Under the pieces are notes generated by a model. That model was not told where the DNA came from and ran no database searches. It saw nothing but the letters and a program-made list of their open reading frames with translations. This document shows positions 25,333 through 34,514 of a stretch of DNA of 64,000 bases, piece by piece. The stretch is from Gracilimonas sp031581265. GTDB lineage: Bacteria; Bacteroidota; Rhodothermia; Balneolales; Balneolaceae. The first letter of the stretch is position 1; each line of letters opens with the position of its first letter. The position numbers were made by a program, and so were the translations under genes. Location of the stretch: NCBI RefSeq assembly GCF_031581265.1, contig NZ_JAVLBQ010000002.1, positions 1-64,000 on the forward strand, in the 5' to 3' direction.

Positions 25333-25539
25333 TTATTGCTGCGTGTTTGCCTCGTTTACTTGGTCAATACGAAGCTCAGCTTGCTCAAGTATCTCAGTAC
25401 AAAACTTAGACATTTTAACGCCTTCTTCGTATAGTTTTACGGAATCCTCTAATGTAATCTCTTCTTCTTCAAGTTGTTCCACTATCGATTCCAATTTCTT
25501 TAAAGCTTCTTCAAAGCTGAGTCGTTCCTTTTTTGCCAT
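25333..25539 (-). CDS. xseB: exodeoxyribonuclease VII small subunit
   Basis: This 68-residue protein has the XseB pattern: LSFEEALKKLESIVEQLE, then ITLEDSVKLYEEGVKM and a C-terminal CTEILEQAELRIDQV. It is the small subunit of ExoVII, which degrades single-stranded DNA. The large subunit gene xseA is not in this window. It starts the dxs operon and its stop lies nine bases before the dxs start. Confidence 0.92.
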   Translation of the reverse strand: MAKKERLSFEEALKKLESIVEQLEEEEITLEDSVKLYEEGVKMSKFCTEILEQAELRIDQVNEANTQQ

Positions 25540-25672
25540 TAAAAATTTTTGGGGCTTTTGATTCTAAATACTTTTTAGCCCTGAATAATACCGGTTTTTA
25601 TGCGAAAATACACACTATGAAGAGTCTCTGATTATTCTTATCCGGATACGCTCTTTTTAAATTCTGTCCTAT

Positions 25673-28078
25673 TCAATACCAATGTACTCTATTGATTTTA
25701 ATTCCATCTGATTCCAAGACGATCGCCTTTTCTCTGCTGGTGAATAATAAATCTGCTTCCGTCTGCCCCAGCCTGTTTAATGCCTCTCGGTGTGGATGCC
25801 GAAAACGGTTGCTTTCAGCAAGAGATATAATTGCTAATTCCGGAGTTACTTCTTGTAGAAAAGAAAGACTGGAGCTTGTCCGGCTTCCGTGGTGGCCCAC
25901 TTTTAGTACGTCTGTATCCAGTAAATTTCCGTATTGTTGAAGTATGCGCTGCTCCTGATGTTCTCCGGCATCACCGGTAAACAAAAACTCTGATTCACCA
26001 TAAATAGCGTGAAGAACAACAGAATGTTCATTGGGATCAGAATTATGAATTTTCCCATCTGGTCCTAAAACTACCATCAACATGGTTGGATCAATTAATA
26101 GCGAATCACCGGCAGTTAAAGGCTGAACAGGTATTGCTTTTTCAGAAGCCTTACGGAGGTAATTTTTATACAGGTTGGAATCGTAGTTGTACCCGGAATT
26201 ATAAATAACTTCAACTTCAACTCCTTCCATTAAATCGATGATACCACCAATATGATCAGCATGGGGGTGACTCAAAATAACAGCATCCAATTTATTAATT
26301 CCTTTGGATTTTAAATGAGGAAGTATCACTGAATTCCCGCTATTGTACCCGGGCGACCAAACCCCGACATCAATAAGAATATGTTTTCCCTGGGGCGTTT
26401 TCATTAACGCCGCGTCACCCTGGCCTACATCGAAATAGGTTACCGTGAGTTTACCCGGCTGCACCTTCTCTATCACATTCAAAGACAAAAGCACGCATAA
26501 TGAAGCCATAATCCCAATGCTTAATTTCCACCTCATTGCAGGAATGTGCCAGGCTGATATAGCAAAAATCAGAAAAAGCCAGAATACAAATATAAATCCT
26601 GAGTCCAGTGACGCGTTCATCCAGGCCCAATCCCATCCTGAAGCTGAGGTCACAAAATCATTCATCCAACTTAAAAATTTCAAGGATGGATAGTTTACAA
26701 TAAAGCCAACAGTCGAGGTCAAACTTGTTGCTAAAAGCGCGATTAAAGAAAGGGGGACAACTACACCAAGCAAGGGAACGAATAGCGCATTGGCCAGAGG
26801 ACTGACTAAAGAAATTTCACCAAAATAGAATACTTGCAGAGGATACAATCCAAACTGAACAACAAGGGAAACAATAACTACCATCAGGGGCTTTCCATAC
26901 CAACGAACTCGCACCCAATACGGAAGCTTATTCTGGATAACCGGCAACATTAACAAAATAATCAAGACTGCTGCAAATGATAACTGAAATCCTATTTCAA
27001 ATAACTGAGCCGGGTCAACTATAAGCAATACTATGGCGGCAGCGGCTGTCAGATTGATAGAGTCATTAATGCGATGAAAAAGTTTACCGTAACTCAGAAA
27101 AACGGCCATAACTGAGGCCCGCATCACCGATGGTGAAAACCCTGTGATTCCCGCATAATAAATCAGCAAAATTATAAGCAACGCCAATCCAATTTGACTT
27201 CCATATTTTTTGGTCCAGAAATATGGAATGATAATCCAGAATGGAGCTACTATAAAACCAACATGTAATCCTGAGACCGCCATAATATGCGACAAACCTG
27301 CACGGGCGAAAGCTGTTTTCGATTCTGAACTTAAATCCTGTTTATATCCTACCAGCAGAGCCTTGGCAATAGGTGCTGTTGTTTCATTAAAATTTTTATC
27401 CACTAAATCCAATGCTTTTTCCCTCCACCAGATCCATTCCAGTACTTCGGTATTTGAGGTAACTTTCAGCAGTGTATTCGCCTTTATTTGTACTGATATA
27501 CCTTGTGTTTTGAGGTACCCTTTATAATCAAAATCTTCCGGATTTCTTTTTTCTGAAATGGGGATGAGAATACCTGTAATTTCAACCTCATCACCGAGGG
27601 TTGGCTGTTGATTTAATTCATCTGCGAGGATTCTTGATTTGTAGGCTTGATCAGTTTTTACATCCCCAACCTTCGTTTCTTCCACCTTAAGATCCCACCT
27701 TATTTTGCCTGCCGAGGTCCTCGACATAGATTGAACGTTGCCCGAAACCTGAACCTCTTCCCAATCTGAAATTTGTAATAGTTGTATCGTTTCGGAATCA
27801 TCACTTTCAGCTTGTATAGACGTTCTAAACATTCCGAAGCCAACAATAATGAGCATAAACAACAGGGAAGCTATATTTGGCCAAACTATACTTATATGCC
27901 GATTATTCCACCATTCAGTGAGTAAATAAATTCCAGTCAGCGAGCCAAATAAAATTATGTTTGTATATACAGAAAGCTCAAGATATTGATATAGCAAGAT
28001 CCCAGCTATCAGCAAAAGTGCAATTCTAACTGCCGGATATCTGCTAAACGGGAATCGGTATTCTGAACGACGCTCCAT
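25673..28078 (-). CDS. comEC: ComEC/Rec2-family DNA uptake channel
   Basis: This 801-residue polytopic membrane protein has an N-terminal hydrophobic block with an OB-like extracytoplasmic domain (DUF4131-type, about 60-200). A central competence domain follows, with about eight helices (GLSHIMAVSGLHVGFI is the diagnostic motif). A C-terminal metallo-beta-lactamase domain (about 545-800) has FDVGQGDAALM, LSHPHADHIGG and a later HHGSR. It forms the inner-membrane channel for transforming DNA, and the lactamase domain likely degrades the non-transported strand. It is monocistronic here. Confidence 0.93.
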   Translation of the reverse strand: MERRSEYRFPFSRYPAVRIALLLIAGILLYQYLELSVYTNIILFGSLTGIYLLTEWWNNRHISIVWPNIASLLFMLIIVGFGMFRTSIQAESDDSETIQLLQISDWEEVQVSGNVQSMSRTSAGKIRWDLKVEETKVGDVKTDQAYKSRILADELNQQPTLGDEVEITGILIPISEKRNPEDFDYKGYLKTQGISVQIKANTLLKVTSNTEVLEWIWWREKALDLVDKNFNETTAPIAKALLVGYKQDLSSESKTAFARAGLSHIMAVSGLHVGFIVAPFWIIIPYFWTKKYGSQIGLALLIILLIYYAGITGFSPSVMRASVMAVFLSYGKLFHRINDSINLTAAAAIVLLIVDPAQLFEIGFQLSFAAVLIILLMLPVIQNKLPYWVRVRWYGKPLMVVIVSLVVQFGLYPLQVFYFGEISLVSPLANALFVPLLGVVVPLSLIALLATSLTSTVGFIVNYPSLKFLSWMNDFVTSASGWDWAWMNASLDSGFIFVFWLFLIFAISAWHIPAMRWKLSIGIMASLCVLLSLNVIEKVQPGKLTVTYFDVGQGDAALMKTPQGKHILIDVGVWSPGYNSGNSVILPHLKSKGINKLDAVILSHPHADHIGGIIDLMEGVEVEVIYNSGYNYDSNLYKNYLRKASEKAIPVQPLTAGDSLLIDPTMLMVVLGPDGKIHNSDPNEHSVVLHAIYGESEFLFTGDAGEHQEQRILQQYGNLLDTDVLKVGHHGSRTSSSLSFLQEVTPELAIISLAESNRFRHPHREALNRLGQTEADLLFTSREKAIVLESDGIKINRVHWY

Positions 28079-28151
28079 ACTTATAAGAGCGATTTAAAAC
28101 CAATTCCTTACAAAAAAATTTAAAGGTGGGGAATTTTATCTCTCACAGATA

Positions 28152-28192
28152 TAAAAAACCCTCCAAGGATTCTAAATACTTAGAGGGTTTGC
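28152..28192 (-). terminator. terminator of the sugar dehydrogenase operon
   Basis: On the minus strand AACCCTCTAAG and CCTTGGAGGGTT pair around an AT loop and lead into TTTTTTATA, 25 bases past the stop codon. Confidence 0.75.
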
Positions 28193-28216
28193 TTTTAATC
28201 CTTTTCTTGAAAAAAA

Positions 28217-29365
28217 TTAACTTTCAGTAGGCACTAACCTATATACACCATCCCCTTCAGCAGTAAAATAGATGTAGCCGTCCGGTCCTTCTTCTATGGC
28301 ACGAATCCGTCCTACTCCTTCAACTAATCTGGTTTCACTAACAATATCATTTCCTTCCACATCAAGATGGGCGATGTAGGAAAACTTCAGTGAGGCAACT
28401 AAAAGGTCGCCTTCCCAGCCGGGATATTTGTCACTGGTTACGAAAGTCATACCGGCAGGGGCAATAGAAGGATCCCAGTATAAAACGGGCTGTTCCATTC
28501 CGGCCATGGCAGTATCTTCAGCAAATTCGGTTCCACTGTAATTGATACCATAACTGATCACCGGCCATCCATAGTTGTTGCCGGGTTCAATAATGTTGAC
28601 TTCATCTCCTCCACGAGGTCCGTGTTCATTAGCCCAAACCACTCCGGTGTTAGGATTCAAAGCCATGCCTTGAGGGTTTCTGTGTCCGTAAGAGTACATA
28701 GCGTCCAACCCATCCTCTCCTACAAATGGATTATCCTCGGGAATGCTTCCGTCATCATTCAGTCGATAAATTTTTCCTCCGTCTATGTTAATATCTTGAG
28801 GAAGAACATCTCTGTTTCCACGATCGCCGATGGAGAAGAACATATATCCATTCTCATCAAAAACTATTCGTGAGCCGTAATGCTGTCCTCTTGTTGAATT
28901 TGGTTCGGCCTTATACAGCAATTCGTTATCAACTAAGGCTTCACCTTCCAATTTCGCTCTTACAATTGCCGTATTACTACCTTCTCCCTCTCCTTCACTG
29001 GAAGCATAGGAAAAGTAAATCCATCCGTTTTCTTCGTAGTTGGGGTGAAGTTCAATATCTAAAAAACCACCCTGTCCGTTTACCTGAAGATCAGACGGAA
29101 TTCCCTCAGTTATTTCAGCCACTATTTCACCGCCACTTGCTTTGTATAATTTTCCTGATTTTTCAGTGATCAACATATCTCCATCGGGCAGAAAAGCTAT
29201 TCCCCATCCAATTTGGATGCCTGAAACTACTTTTTCCGCTTCCACCGTTAAATCACCGGCAGGTTCTTGTGGTTCTGTTTCTCCTGCTTTTCCATTGCAA
29301 CCAACCACAATCAACACAGCGGAAAGCAATAATCCCATATTTGTAACCATTTTCTTCATTCTCAT
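28217..29365 (-). CDS. PQQ-dependent sugar dehydrogenase (soluble GDH-like) lipoprotein
   Basis: This 382-residue protein has a lipoprotein signal ending VVGC (about residue 23). The six-bladed propeller of the soluble glucose/aldose dehydrogenase family is indicated by WGIAFLPDGDMLITEKSG, GGFLDIELHPNYEENGWIYF and GSRIVFDENGYMFFSIGDRG. YSYGHRNPQGMALNP, VWANEHGPRGGDEVNI and WDPSIAPAGMTFV follow, and the last blade is RIRAIEEGPDGYIYF. The His and Arg residues known to bind PQQ lie in the IGDRG, HRNPQG and EHGPRGGDE segments. It probably oxidises aldoses in the periplasm. A thioredoxin gene lies just upstream on the same strand, 24 bases away. Confidence 0.88.
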   Translation of the reverse strand: MRMKKMVTNMGLLLSAVLIVVGCNGKAGETEPQEPAGDLTVEAEKVVSGIQIGWGIAFLPDGDMLITEKSGKLYKASGGEIVAEITEGIPSDLQVNGQGGFLDIELHPNYEENGWIYFSYASSEGEGEGSNTAIVRAKLEGEALVDNELLYKAEPNSTRGQHYGSRIVFDENGYMFFSIGDRGNRDVLPQDINIDGGKIYRLNDDGSIPEDNPFVGEDGLDAMYSYGHRNPQGMALNPNTGVVWANEHGPRGGDEVNIIEPGNNYGWPVISYGINYSGTEFAEDTAMAGMEQPVLYWDPSIAPAGMTFVTSDKYPGWEGDLLVASLKFSYIAHLDVEGNDIVSETRLVEGVGRIRAIEEGPDGYIYFTAEGDGVYRLVPTES

Positions 29366-29389
29366 AGTTTAGTCCCTGTTATTTATGTT

Positions 29390-29848
29390 CTATTGATATA
29401 AAAACTGTCTGAATTCATCTACGCCCATATAGCCTGTTTTTTTCTTGATAACGTTTCCTTCCGCATCTAAGATCAATGATGTGGGAAACACATAAGCCCC
29501 TTTACTTTGGGCAAATTCTTTGGAACTTACTTGCTTGCCGTTGAAAGTGATGGGTTCCTCGGAATTTCCATCCAGTCGAACCGGAATATAATTGGCGTCC
29601 ATTACTTGTCGGACGGTAGAGTCCGGGAAAACTTCGCGATCCATGGCACGACAATATTTGCAGCCTATTTCAAATACATCTACAAAGATTTGTTTTTGGG
29701 AGGAAGCAGCCATCTGCTGCGCCTCATGAATAGGCACCCAATCCGGTGAATTATCATTCACAGTGGGTTGAACATTGGAAAGTGAATAGTATAGGAAAAT
29801 CCCTAAAAAGGATGCAATCACTCCAATAATTATGACTTTTTTCTTCAT
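29390..29848 (-). CDS. membrane-anchored thioredoxin-fold protein
   Basis: This 152-residue protein has an uncleaved N-terminal anchor (about 4-24) and a periplasmic thioredoxin-like domain. Its active-site motif is IGCKYCRAMD (Cys-Lys-Tyr-Cys), and the cis-Pro segment is YVFPTSLILDAEG. It belongs to the thioredoxin_7/DsbD-gamma-like group and probably reduces or oxidises envelope thiols. The KNGKQV..KEFA insertion is mild. It is followed 24 bases later by the sugar dehydrogenase gene, so both may share a transcript. Confidence 0.85.
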   Translation of the reverse strand: MKKKVIIIGVIASFLGIFLYYSLSNVQPTVNDNSPDWVPIHEAQQMAASSQKQIFVDVFEIGCKYCRAMDREVFPDSTVRQVMDANYIPVRLDGNSEEPITFNGKQVSSKEFAQSKGAYVFPTSLILDAEGNVIKKKTGYMGVDEFRQFLYQ

Positions 29849-29998
29849 TACAATACGCGCGTTTAAAATTATGGCTTCTAAAATACGAAAAGTTAGTAAC
29901 AGGTTGGTAACGAACGAATTTAAAAGCGGTTAAAGTTCTATAGCTAAAAAAAGATTTACTTAACTTACCGAAAAGTGAATTGTTGTTTAAAATTACAG

Positions 29999-30220
29999 AT
30001 GAAAGAAGTAGCATCATATAAACTCGGAAGCGTTCAGGTTACCATCACCGAAACTGAAAAACCCAACAGGTTAAAAGTGGAATGCTTTGATGGTGAATAT
30101 CACTCCGAATTCACAGTAAGTGAATATGAATTCAATAACTACCGGCGACTGATGAATCAGCGTATTACCCAGGCCTACAAAAATGCCGAAGAAGATGAGG
30201 ATAAAAAAGAAGAGGATTGA
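29999..30220 (+). CDS. small acidic protein of unknown function
   Basis: The ATG at 29999 gives 73 residues; an in-frame GTG would add eight. The first 50 residues look like a small beta-sheet domain (YKLGSVQVTITETEKPNRL, then VECFDGEYHSEFTVS). The rest is a helix ending in a Glu/Asp/Lys-rich tail. No family is recognised. It is monocistronic, divergent from the thioredoxin gene. Confidence 0.55.
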   Translation: MKEVASYKLGSVQVTITETEKPNRLKVECFDGEYHSEFTVSEYEFNNYRRLMNQRITQAYKNAEEDEDKKEED

Positions 30221-30441
30221 TAGCTTTACTCATCCTGAAAAACAGTAACTGAAGGGCATAAAAAAGGCCGACCTTTTGGGTCAGCTGCTTTGAATTTTGA
30301 GTAACTGCCCTCAATATACGGCGGAAAGGGTATGCTGACCAAATCTAATTTCTTTTGTATAACTAATAGAAAGTAATGTGAAATTATTCTTAGTTTAAGG
30401 TGTGTTAATAACAAATTTTCATCATTCAATTTAGAGACGTA

Positions 30442-30858
30442 ATGCCTAAGACTATTGGAGATTTAACCCTGTATTCGGTAGATGATCTGCACGAACAGCT
30501 TGGAATTTCGAAAATGACGCTCCGAACCTACCTCCGTGAAGGACGTATTCGTGGTCGTAAATTGGGAGTGAGCTGGTACGTAACGGAAGAAGCCATACGC
30601 GAGTATTTTGATGAACCTCAGCCCGATTCCGGTTCCACCCAAAAAAAGAAGAAAAGCAGTAAAAAGTACCGGTATATTGTGCAGGGCATCAACGACCTGG
30701 TGAGTGAAACCGAAGAATGCGAAACCATTGAAGAAGTAATTACCACCCTGAACGAGCAGGCTATCATCAGTTTGTTCCAGGTGCGTATCGTTGATCGTGA
30801 AACCGACGAGATAACCGAAATTATTAAAGCCAGAGACTTTTTAGACGAACATGCTTAA
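30442..30858 (+). CDS. helix-turn-helix (excisionase-like) DNA-binding protein
   Basis: This 138-residue protein has an N-terminal HTH_17/MerR-like domain, YSVDDLHEQLGISKMTLRTY with GRIRGRKLGVSWYVTEEA. Here the helix and wing read as a DNA-binding unit. A Lys-rich linker (about 68-78) and a C-terminal mixed domain of about 60 residues (YIVQGINDLVSETEECETIE) follow. Its 3' end overlaps the next gene by eight bases, indicating a tightly coupled pair. The second domain is unlike known excisionases, so the pair may be a free-standing regulator. No mobile element is adjacent. Confidence 0.65.
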   Translation: MPKTIGDLTLYSVDDLHEQLGISKMTLRTYLREGRIRGRKLGVSWYVTEEAIREYFDEPQPDSGSTQKKKKSSKKYRYIVQGINDLVSETEECETIEEVITTLNEQAIISLFQVRIVDRETDEITEIIKARDFLDEHA

Positions 30859-31135
30859 ACTGAAAGACACCGGACTGGAGGAGTTTTCCTTCGGCGACCA
30901 ACCGGACGACAAATTTTATGTATTGGTAAACAAAAAAATCAGTCCGGATGGAATAGATGTGGACAGACTCAGCAAAGCCGATCCCCGAAAATTTGATTCT
31001 ATTCTGAATGACATGGGCTGCATCCTGATGTTAAATGGAGTGGAAGTCACTGAACTGTGCATGCGTGGGGAACTGGATAACGAAAACTTGCATGAGAGTA
31101 TGTACGAGTTGGCTAAGGATGAGGGGATGACCTAA
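30851..31135 (+). CDS. small protein coupled to the HTH gene
   Basis: This 94-residue soluble protein has no recognised family. Its start overlaps the HTH gene by eight bases. It is acidic, with two Cys residues (GCILML, ELCMRG), and looks compact (FYVLVNKKISPDGIDVDRLS). The overlap suggests that it is a partner or antagonist of the HTH protein, for example a binding partner of its C-terminal domain. Nothing in its sequence indicates an enzymatic or toxin role. Confidence 0.5.
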   Translation: MLKLKDTGLEEFSFGDQPDDKFYVLVNKKISPDGIDVDRLSKADPRKFDSILNDMGCILMLNGVEVTELCMRGELDNENLHESMYELAKDEGMT

Positions 31136-31197
31136 ATTCATCTTCTCTACATTTTTCAGCATTATTTTAGAAGCACTTTCTAATTTACCCTGATTGT

Positions 31198-31881
31198 ATG
31201 CGTGCTTTAGTTGTTGAAGACGAACAGCTCCTCAACAAGGAACTGAAGGAACAGTTGTTGGAGGAGCAGTTTACCGTGGATACTGCAGTCGATTTCCCGA
31301 AGGCGGAAACATTGCTGATTGGTGAGATCTATGATCTCGTATTATTAGATCTGAGTCTTCCCGGGGGCGATGGATTGGATCTTTTGAAGCAGATCAAAAG
31401 CTATGATAAAGATACGACAGTGATCATTTTAACTGCCCGCGGTGAAATTGACGATCGCATAAAGGGACTGGAACTTGGAAGTGATGATTACCTCTCCAAA
31501 CCTTTCGCCATGGCTGAGTTAAGAGCCCGCATTCATGCTGTTTTGCGTCGAAAATTCAAGATTAATGATAATGAAATCACTATCGGGAAGATTTCACTTC
31601 ACCTTGATCATATGCAGGTTTATTATGACAAAAAGCCGATTGGCCTGACAGATACTGAATATAAAATGCTGCGTTACTTGTTTCTGAACAAGAACAAAGT
31701 CGTCACCAGAATTGCCCTATCAGAACACATTTGGGGGAACAAGGTTGATGACCGTTTTTCACTCGACTTCATCAATTCTCACATGAAGAACATTCGGAAG
31801 AAGCTCGCAAACTCTAACGCTCCCGACCTCATCGAGACAGTATATGGCGTTGGATACAAGTTGGCGGCTCATGAAGCTTAA
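31198..31881 (+). CDS. OmpR/CzcR-type response regulator
   Basis: This 227-residue protein has a receiver domain with Glu7, Asp8 and phospho-acceptor Asp51 (VLLDLSLPGG). Lys101 lies in YLSKPFAM, and a winged-helix Trans_reg_C domain occupies about 128-224 (LTDTEYKMLRYLFLN, RIALSEHIWG, NIRKKL..IETVYGVGYKL). It overlaps the kinase gene by 11 bases. Since czcCBA-type genes follow, it most likely activates this metal efflux operon when its kinase senses metal. Confidence 0.92.
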   Translation: MRALVVEDEQLLNKELKEQLLEEQFTVDTAVDFPKAETLLIGEIYDLVLLDLSLPGGDGLDLLKQIKSYDKDTTVIILTARGEIDDRIKGLELGSDDYLSKPFAMAELRARIHAVLRRKFKINDNEITIGKISLHLDHMQVYYDKKPIGLTDTEYKMLRYLFLNKNKVVTRIALSEHIWGNKVDDRFSLDFINSHMKNIRKKLANSNAPDLIETVYGVGYKLAAHEA

Positions 31882-33190
31882 TAGTAAAATCCTGATCAGC
31901 AACGCATTGCTTTCCCTGTTCATGCTGATAGTGACCAGTCTTGGGACCTATTATGTGGTTAATACTACTATATATGACGAATTGGATTTTCACCTTCTAC
32001 AACACAAATTTGATATCCAACAACAACTACAGAAAGACCCTGAGAGTCTTGATGAGATTAGAAAACTCGGTGGGCTTGGATCCTACGAATGGGTTGAGAT
32101 ACATAATTTTGATCAGAGTATTTCTATAGGGTTGAATAATATCTCAACTGTTGACACTGTTCGAAATCCTGATGTTTCTACTTTGGCTGAATCGTACCGC
32201 AAATTAACCACCACCCTATCTGTTGGGAATGATATTTACTTGCTTGAGATCTATGAGGAAGTGGCTGCATGGGATAAGATCAGCATGACGGTAATACTCA
32301 GTGTACTTGCAGCACTTTTCATCTGGGTGGTTCTCTTATATATTGTCAATCAATTCGTTTTTGGCAAGGTGCTCGCCCCCTTCTATGATACAGTCGACAG
32401 GTTGGAGCACATTTCTTCACCCTCCCAGGTAGGTGAACCTTTTCCTGAACCCAACACCTATGAGATAAGGGTATTGAATACTGCCCTGAATACCATGCTG
32501 ACTCAGATCAAGTCATCTTTTGATGACCAAAGAAAGTTCATTCAAAATGCCTCTCACGAACTGCTTACTCCGCTTTCCATTATCCGGCAGAAAGCTGAAA
32601 AAATGATCTCTGATGCTGATAACCTTGCTCCTAACAGCATTGAAAGACTCCATGAAATTCAGCAAACAGCTGTAAGGTTAACCCGGCTAAGTAATGCTTT
32701 GTTACTTATCAGTAGGGTTGAAAATAGACAATTTGAGATGGATAACGAGATCGATGTTGCTCAAGTAACGAACCAGGTACTCAGTGAGCTTAAGGATTTT
32801 ATTCAGATTAAGGATTTGCAAGTGGATAAAGATTTAAATCAAAATATTCGACTTTCCGGTAACAAAGAACTGATTCATTCTGCTTTATATAATATTATTC
32901 AGAACGCTATAAAATTTTCTCCTAATGGAGGAAGTGTTCGAATCTATTTAAAGACAAATGACAGTGGTCGAACCATCCTTTCTGTGAGTGATGAAGGACC
33001 GGGCATCCCAGAAGATCTGATCCAAAAAATATTTGACCGATTCAAAAAAGGCGAAAATATATCAGATCACAATAACAGTAGTCCCGGGCTTGGCCTGTCT
33101 ATTGTGAAGAGCATCTGTGAGCTGCACAATTTGGGCTATTTTGCAAAAAATAACGCTGATCGGGGAGTAACTTTCACTCTTATTTTTTAA
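31871..33190 (+). CDS. sensor histidine kinase, heavy-metal type
   Basis: Using the ATG at 31871 (MKLNSKILISN) gives 439 residues. Two transmembrane helices (about 9-31 and 140-165) flank a periplasmic sensor domain of about 110 residues. A linker leads to HisKA with FIQNASHELLTPLSII (His229), then HATPase motifs NAIKFSPNGG (N), DEGPGIPEDLI (G1), FDRFKKGE and GLGLSIVKSI (G2). It starts inside the regulator gene by 11 bases, so both are coupled. The likely signal is a divalent metal, inferred from the downstream operon. Confidence 0.9.
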   Translation: MKLNSKILISNALLSLFMLIVTSLGTYYVVNTTIYDELDFHLLQHKFDIQQQLQKDPESLDEIRKLGGLGSYEWVEIHNFDQSISIGLNNISTVDTVRNPDVSTLAESYRKLTTTLSVGNDIYLLEIYEEVAAWDKISMTVILSVLAALFIWVVLLYIVNQFVFGKVLAPFYDTVDRLEHISSPSQVGEPFPEPNTYEIRVLNTALNTMLTQIKSSFDDQRKFIQNASHELLTPLSIIRQKAEKMISDADNLAPNSIERLHEIQQTAVRLTRLSNALLLISRVENRQFEMDNEIDVAQVTNQVLSELKDFIQIKDLQVDKDLNQNIRLSGNKELIHSALYNIIQNAIKFSPNGGSVRIYLKTNDSGRTILSVSDEGPGIPEDLIQKIFDRFKKGENISDHNNSSPGLGLSIVKSICELHNLGYFAKNNADRGVTFTLIF

Positions 33191-33255
33191 ATCCATTTTC
33201 TCTACAGATTCTGTTTTTAGCTTGAGTAGAAATTCAATACTCTAAGCAGATCATC

Positions 33256-34499
33256 ATGTCCCAATCTGTATTACTTGTGGTTCTTACCTTATTTCAAGTC
33301 ACGCCTACTTTAACTGATACAACAGACCTTTCGACCCTTAGCGTAAAAGAAGCACTTGAGATCGCCTACCGCCAAAACCCTCAGATTAAACGCCTTCAAT
33401 ATCAGATCAGAGCACAACAAAAACAGGAGGTCCTAAGTTTTGGGATTTCTGACCCTGAAATTAGTTACATGAGAGAGGGCATTGCGGGGGTGGTTTTTCT
33501 GAACAAAGATGGTCTGTAAAACAAAGTATAGAATTTCCACTTACAGGCCTATACAGGGTAAAGCAAGAACGGTCTACGACACAGTCACTTGAGCTCAACC
33601 TTAAGGATCTTAAAAACCAGGTTAAAGCAGATGTTAAATCAGCCTATACCCAACTCGCTTATGCTCTTCAGTCCGGCAACCTGGCCGGTGAAAGGGTTCA
33701 GCTTTTTGAGGATTTAAGAGAAGCTGCCCAGGCCCGAGCCGACATGGGAGAGTCCTCGGAAATTGATGCCATGCAGGCTGATCTTCAGCTTCAGGAGGCG
33801 CGCAATAATCAGGAAACCATATTCAAAGAGATCATGAATGCCAGATATGATCTGTTTCAGACCATTGGACTTGATCCGGAGCAACAAACCTACGACATCG
33901 GTTTTACAGACACCCTCAGCTATATGATCGTCAATATCAATCAGGATCTGGTCATGGAAAAGCTTCAAGGTCACCCCAAATTACAACAACTTGAACGAGA
34001 AATAGATGCTTCCATCTATGGCAAAAAATTGGCAAAAAGCACCTACTTACCAGACCTGAATCTAAGTTATTACCGGCAGGACTTTGGTAACAATTATGAC
34101 TTTTATGGTTTTGAGGTTGGGGTAAGTATCCCTCTGTGGTTCGCGGCTCGGCAATCACCAAAAGTTCAACAAGCCAACGCCATTCAAAATGCTACAGAAT
34201 GGAAGTATGAGGATCAGTTACTACTTATCAAAAAACAAGCCGAACAAACATGGCACAGCTACGAATCTGCCCGAAATAACATCGAACGTTTCCGGGAAAA
34301 TATCCAAAGGAATTCATTGGAGCTCGTTCAAATGACACAGAAAGGATACAGTATGGGCGAGCTGGACCTGCTAACCTTATTAGAAGCTCAGAGAACCTAT
34401 CTGAGAACGCAGCAAACCTATTACCAAACTCTAAGAGACTATTATTTATCAGTTATTGAACTGGAGCGTTATCTGCAAACTGACATCATTTTTAACTAA
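33256..34499 (+). pseudogene. czcC/TolC-type outer-membrane efflux gene with a one-base frameshift
   Basis: The first frame (33256 to 33519) encodes a signal-like start and the beginning of an outer-membrane factor (LSVKEALEIAYRQNPQIKRL). The second frame continues in register (SVKQSIEFPLTGLYRVKQE onward to EVVELERYLQ-like text at 34499), with typical coiled-coil helices. They join at a run of five G at 33486-33490. One extra G would give EGIAGGGFSEQRWS and restore an uninterrupted protein of about 414 residues. So this looks like a single-base deletion in a homopolymer, either natural or a sequencing error. The gene is first in the RND operon. Confidence 0.8.
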
Positions 34500-34514
34500 A
34501 ACAAGATCATTGCA

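Noticed and set aside
30226..30429. 67-residue minus-strand frame between two plus-strand genes
   Set aside because: No start context or family motif; the 5' part is the mirror of an AT-rich leader, so it is likely a chance frame.
33481..33525. Programmed ribosomal frameshift in the czcC-like gene
   Set aside because: There is no heptameric slippery sequence or stimulating hairpin typical of programmed sites, and a single missing G explains it fully.
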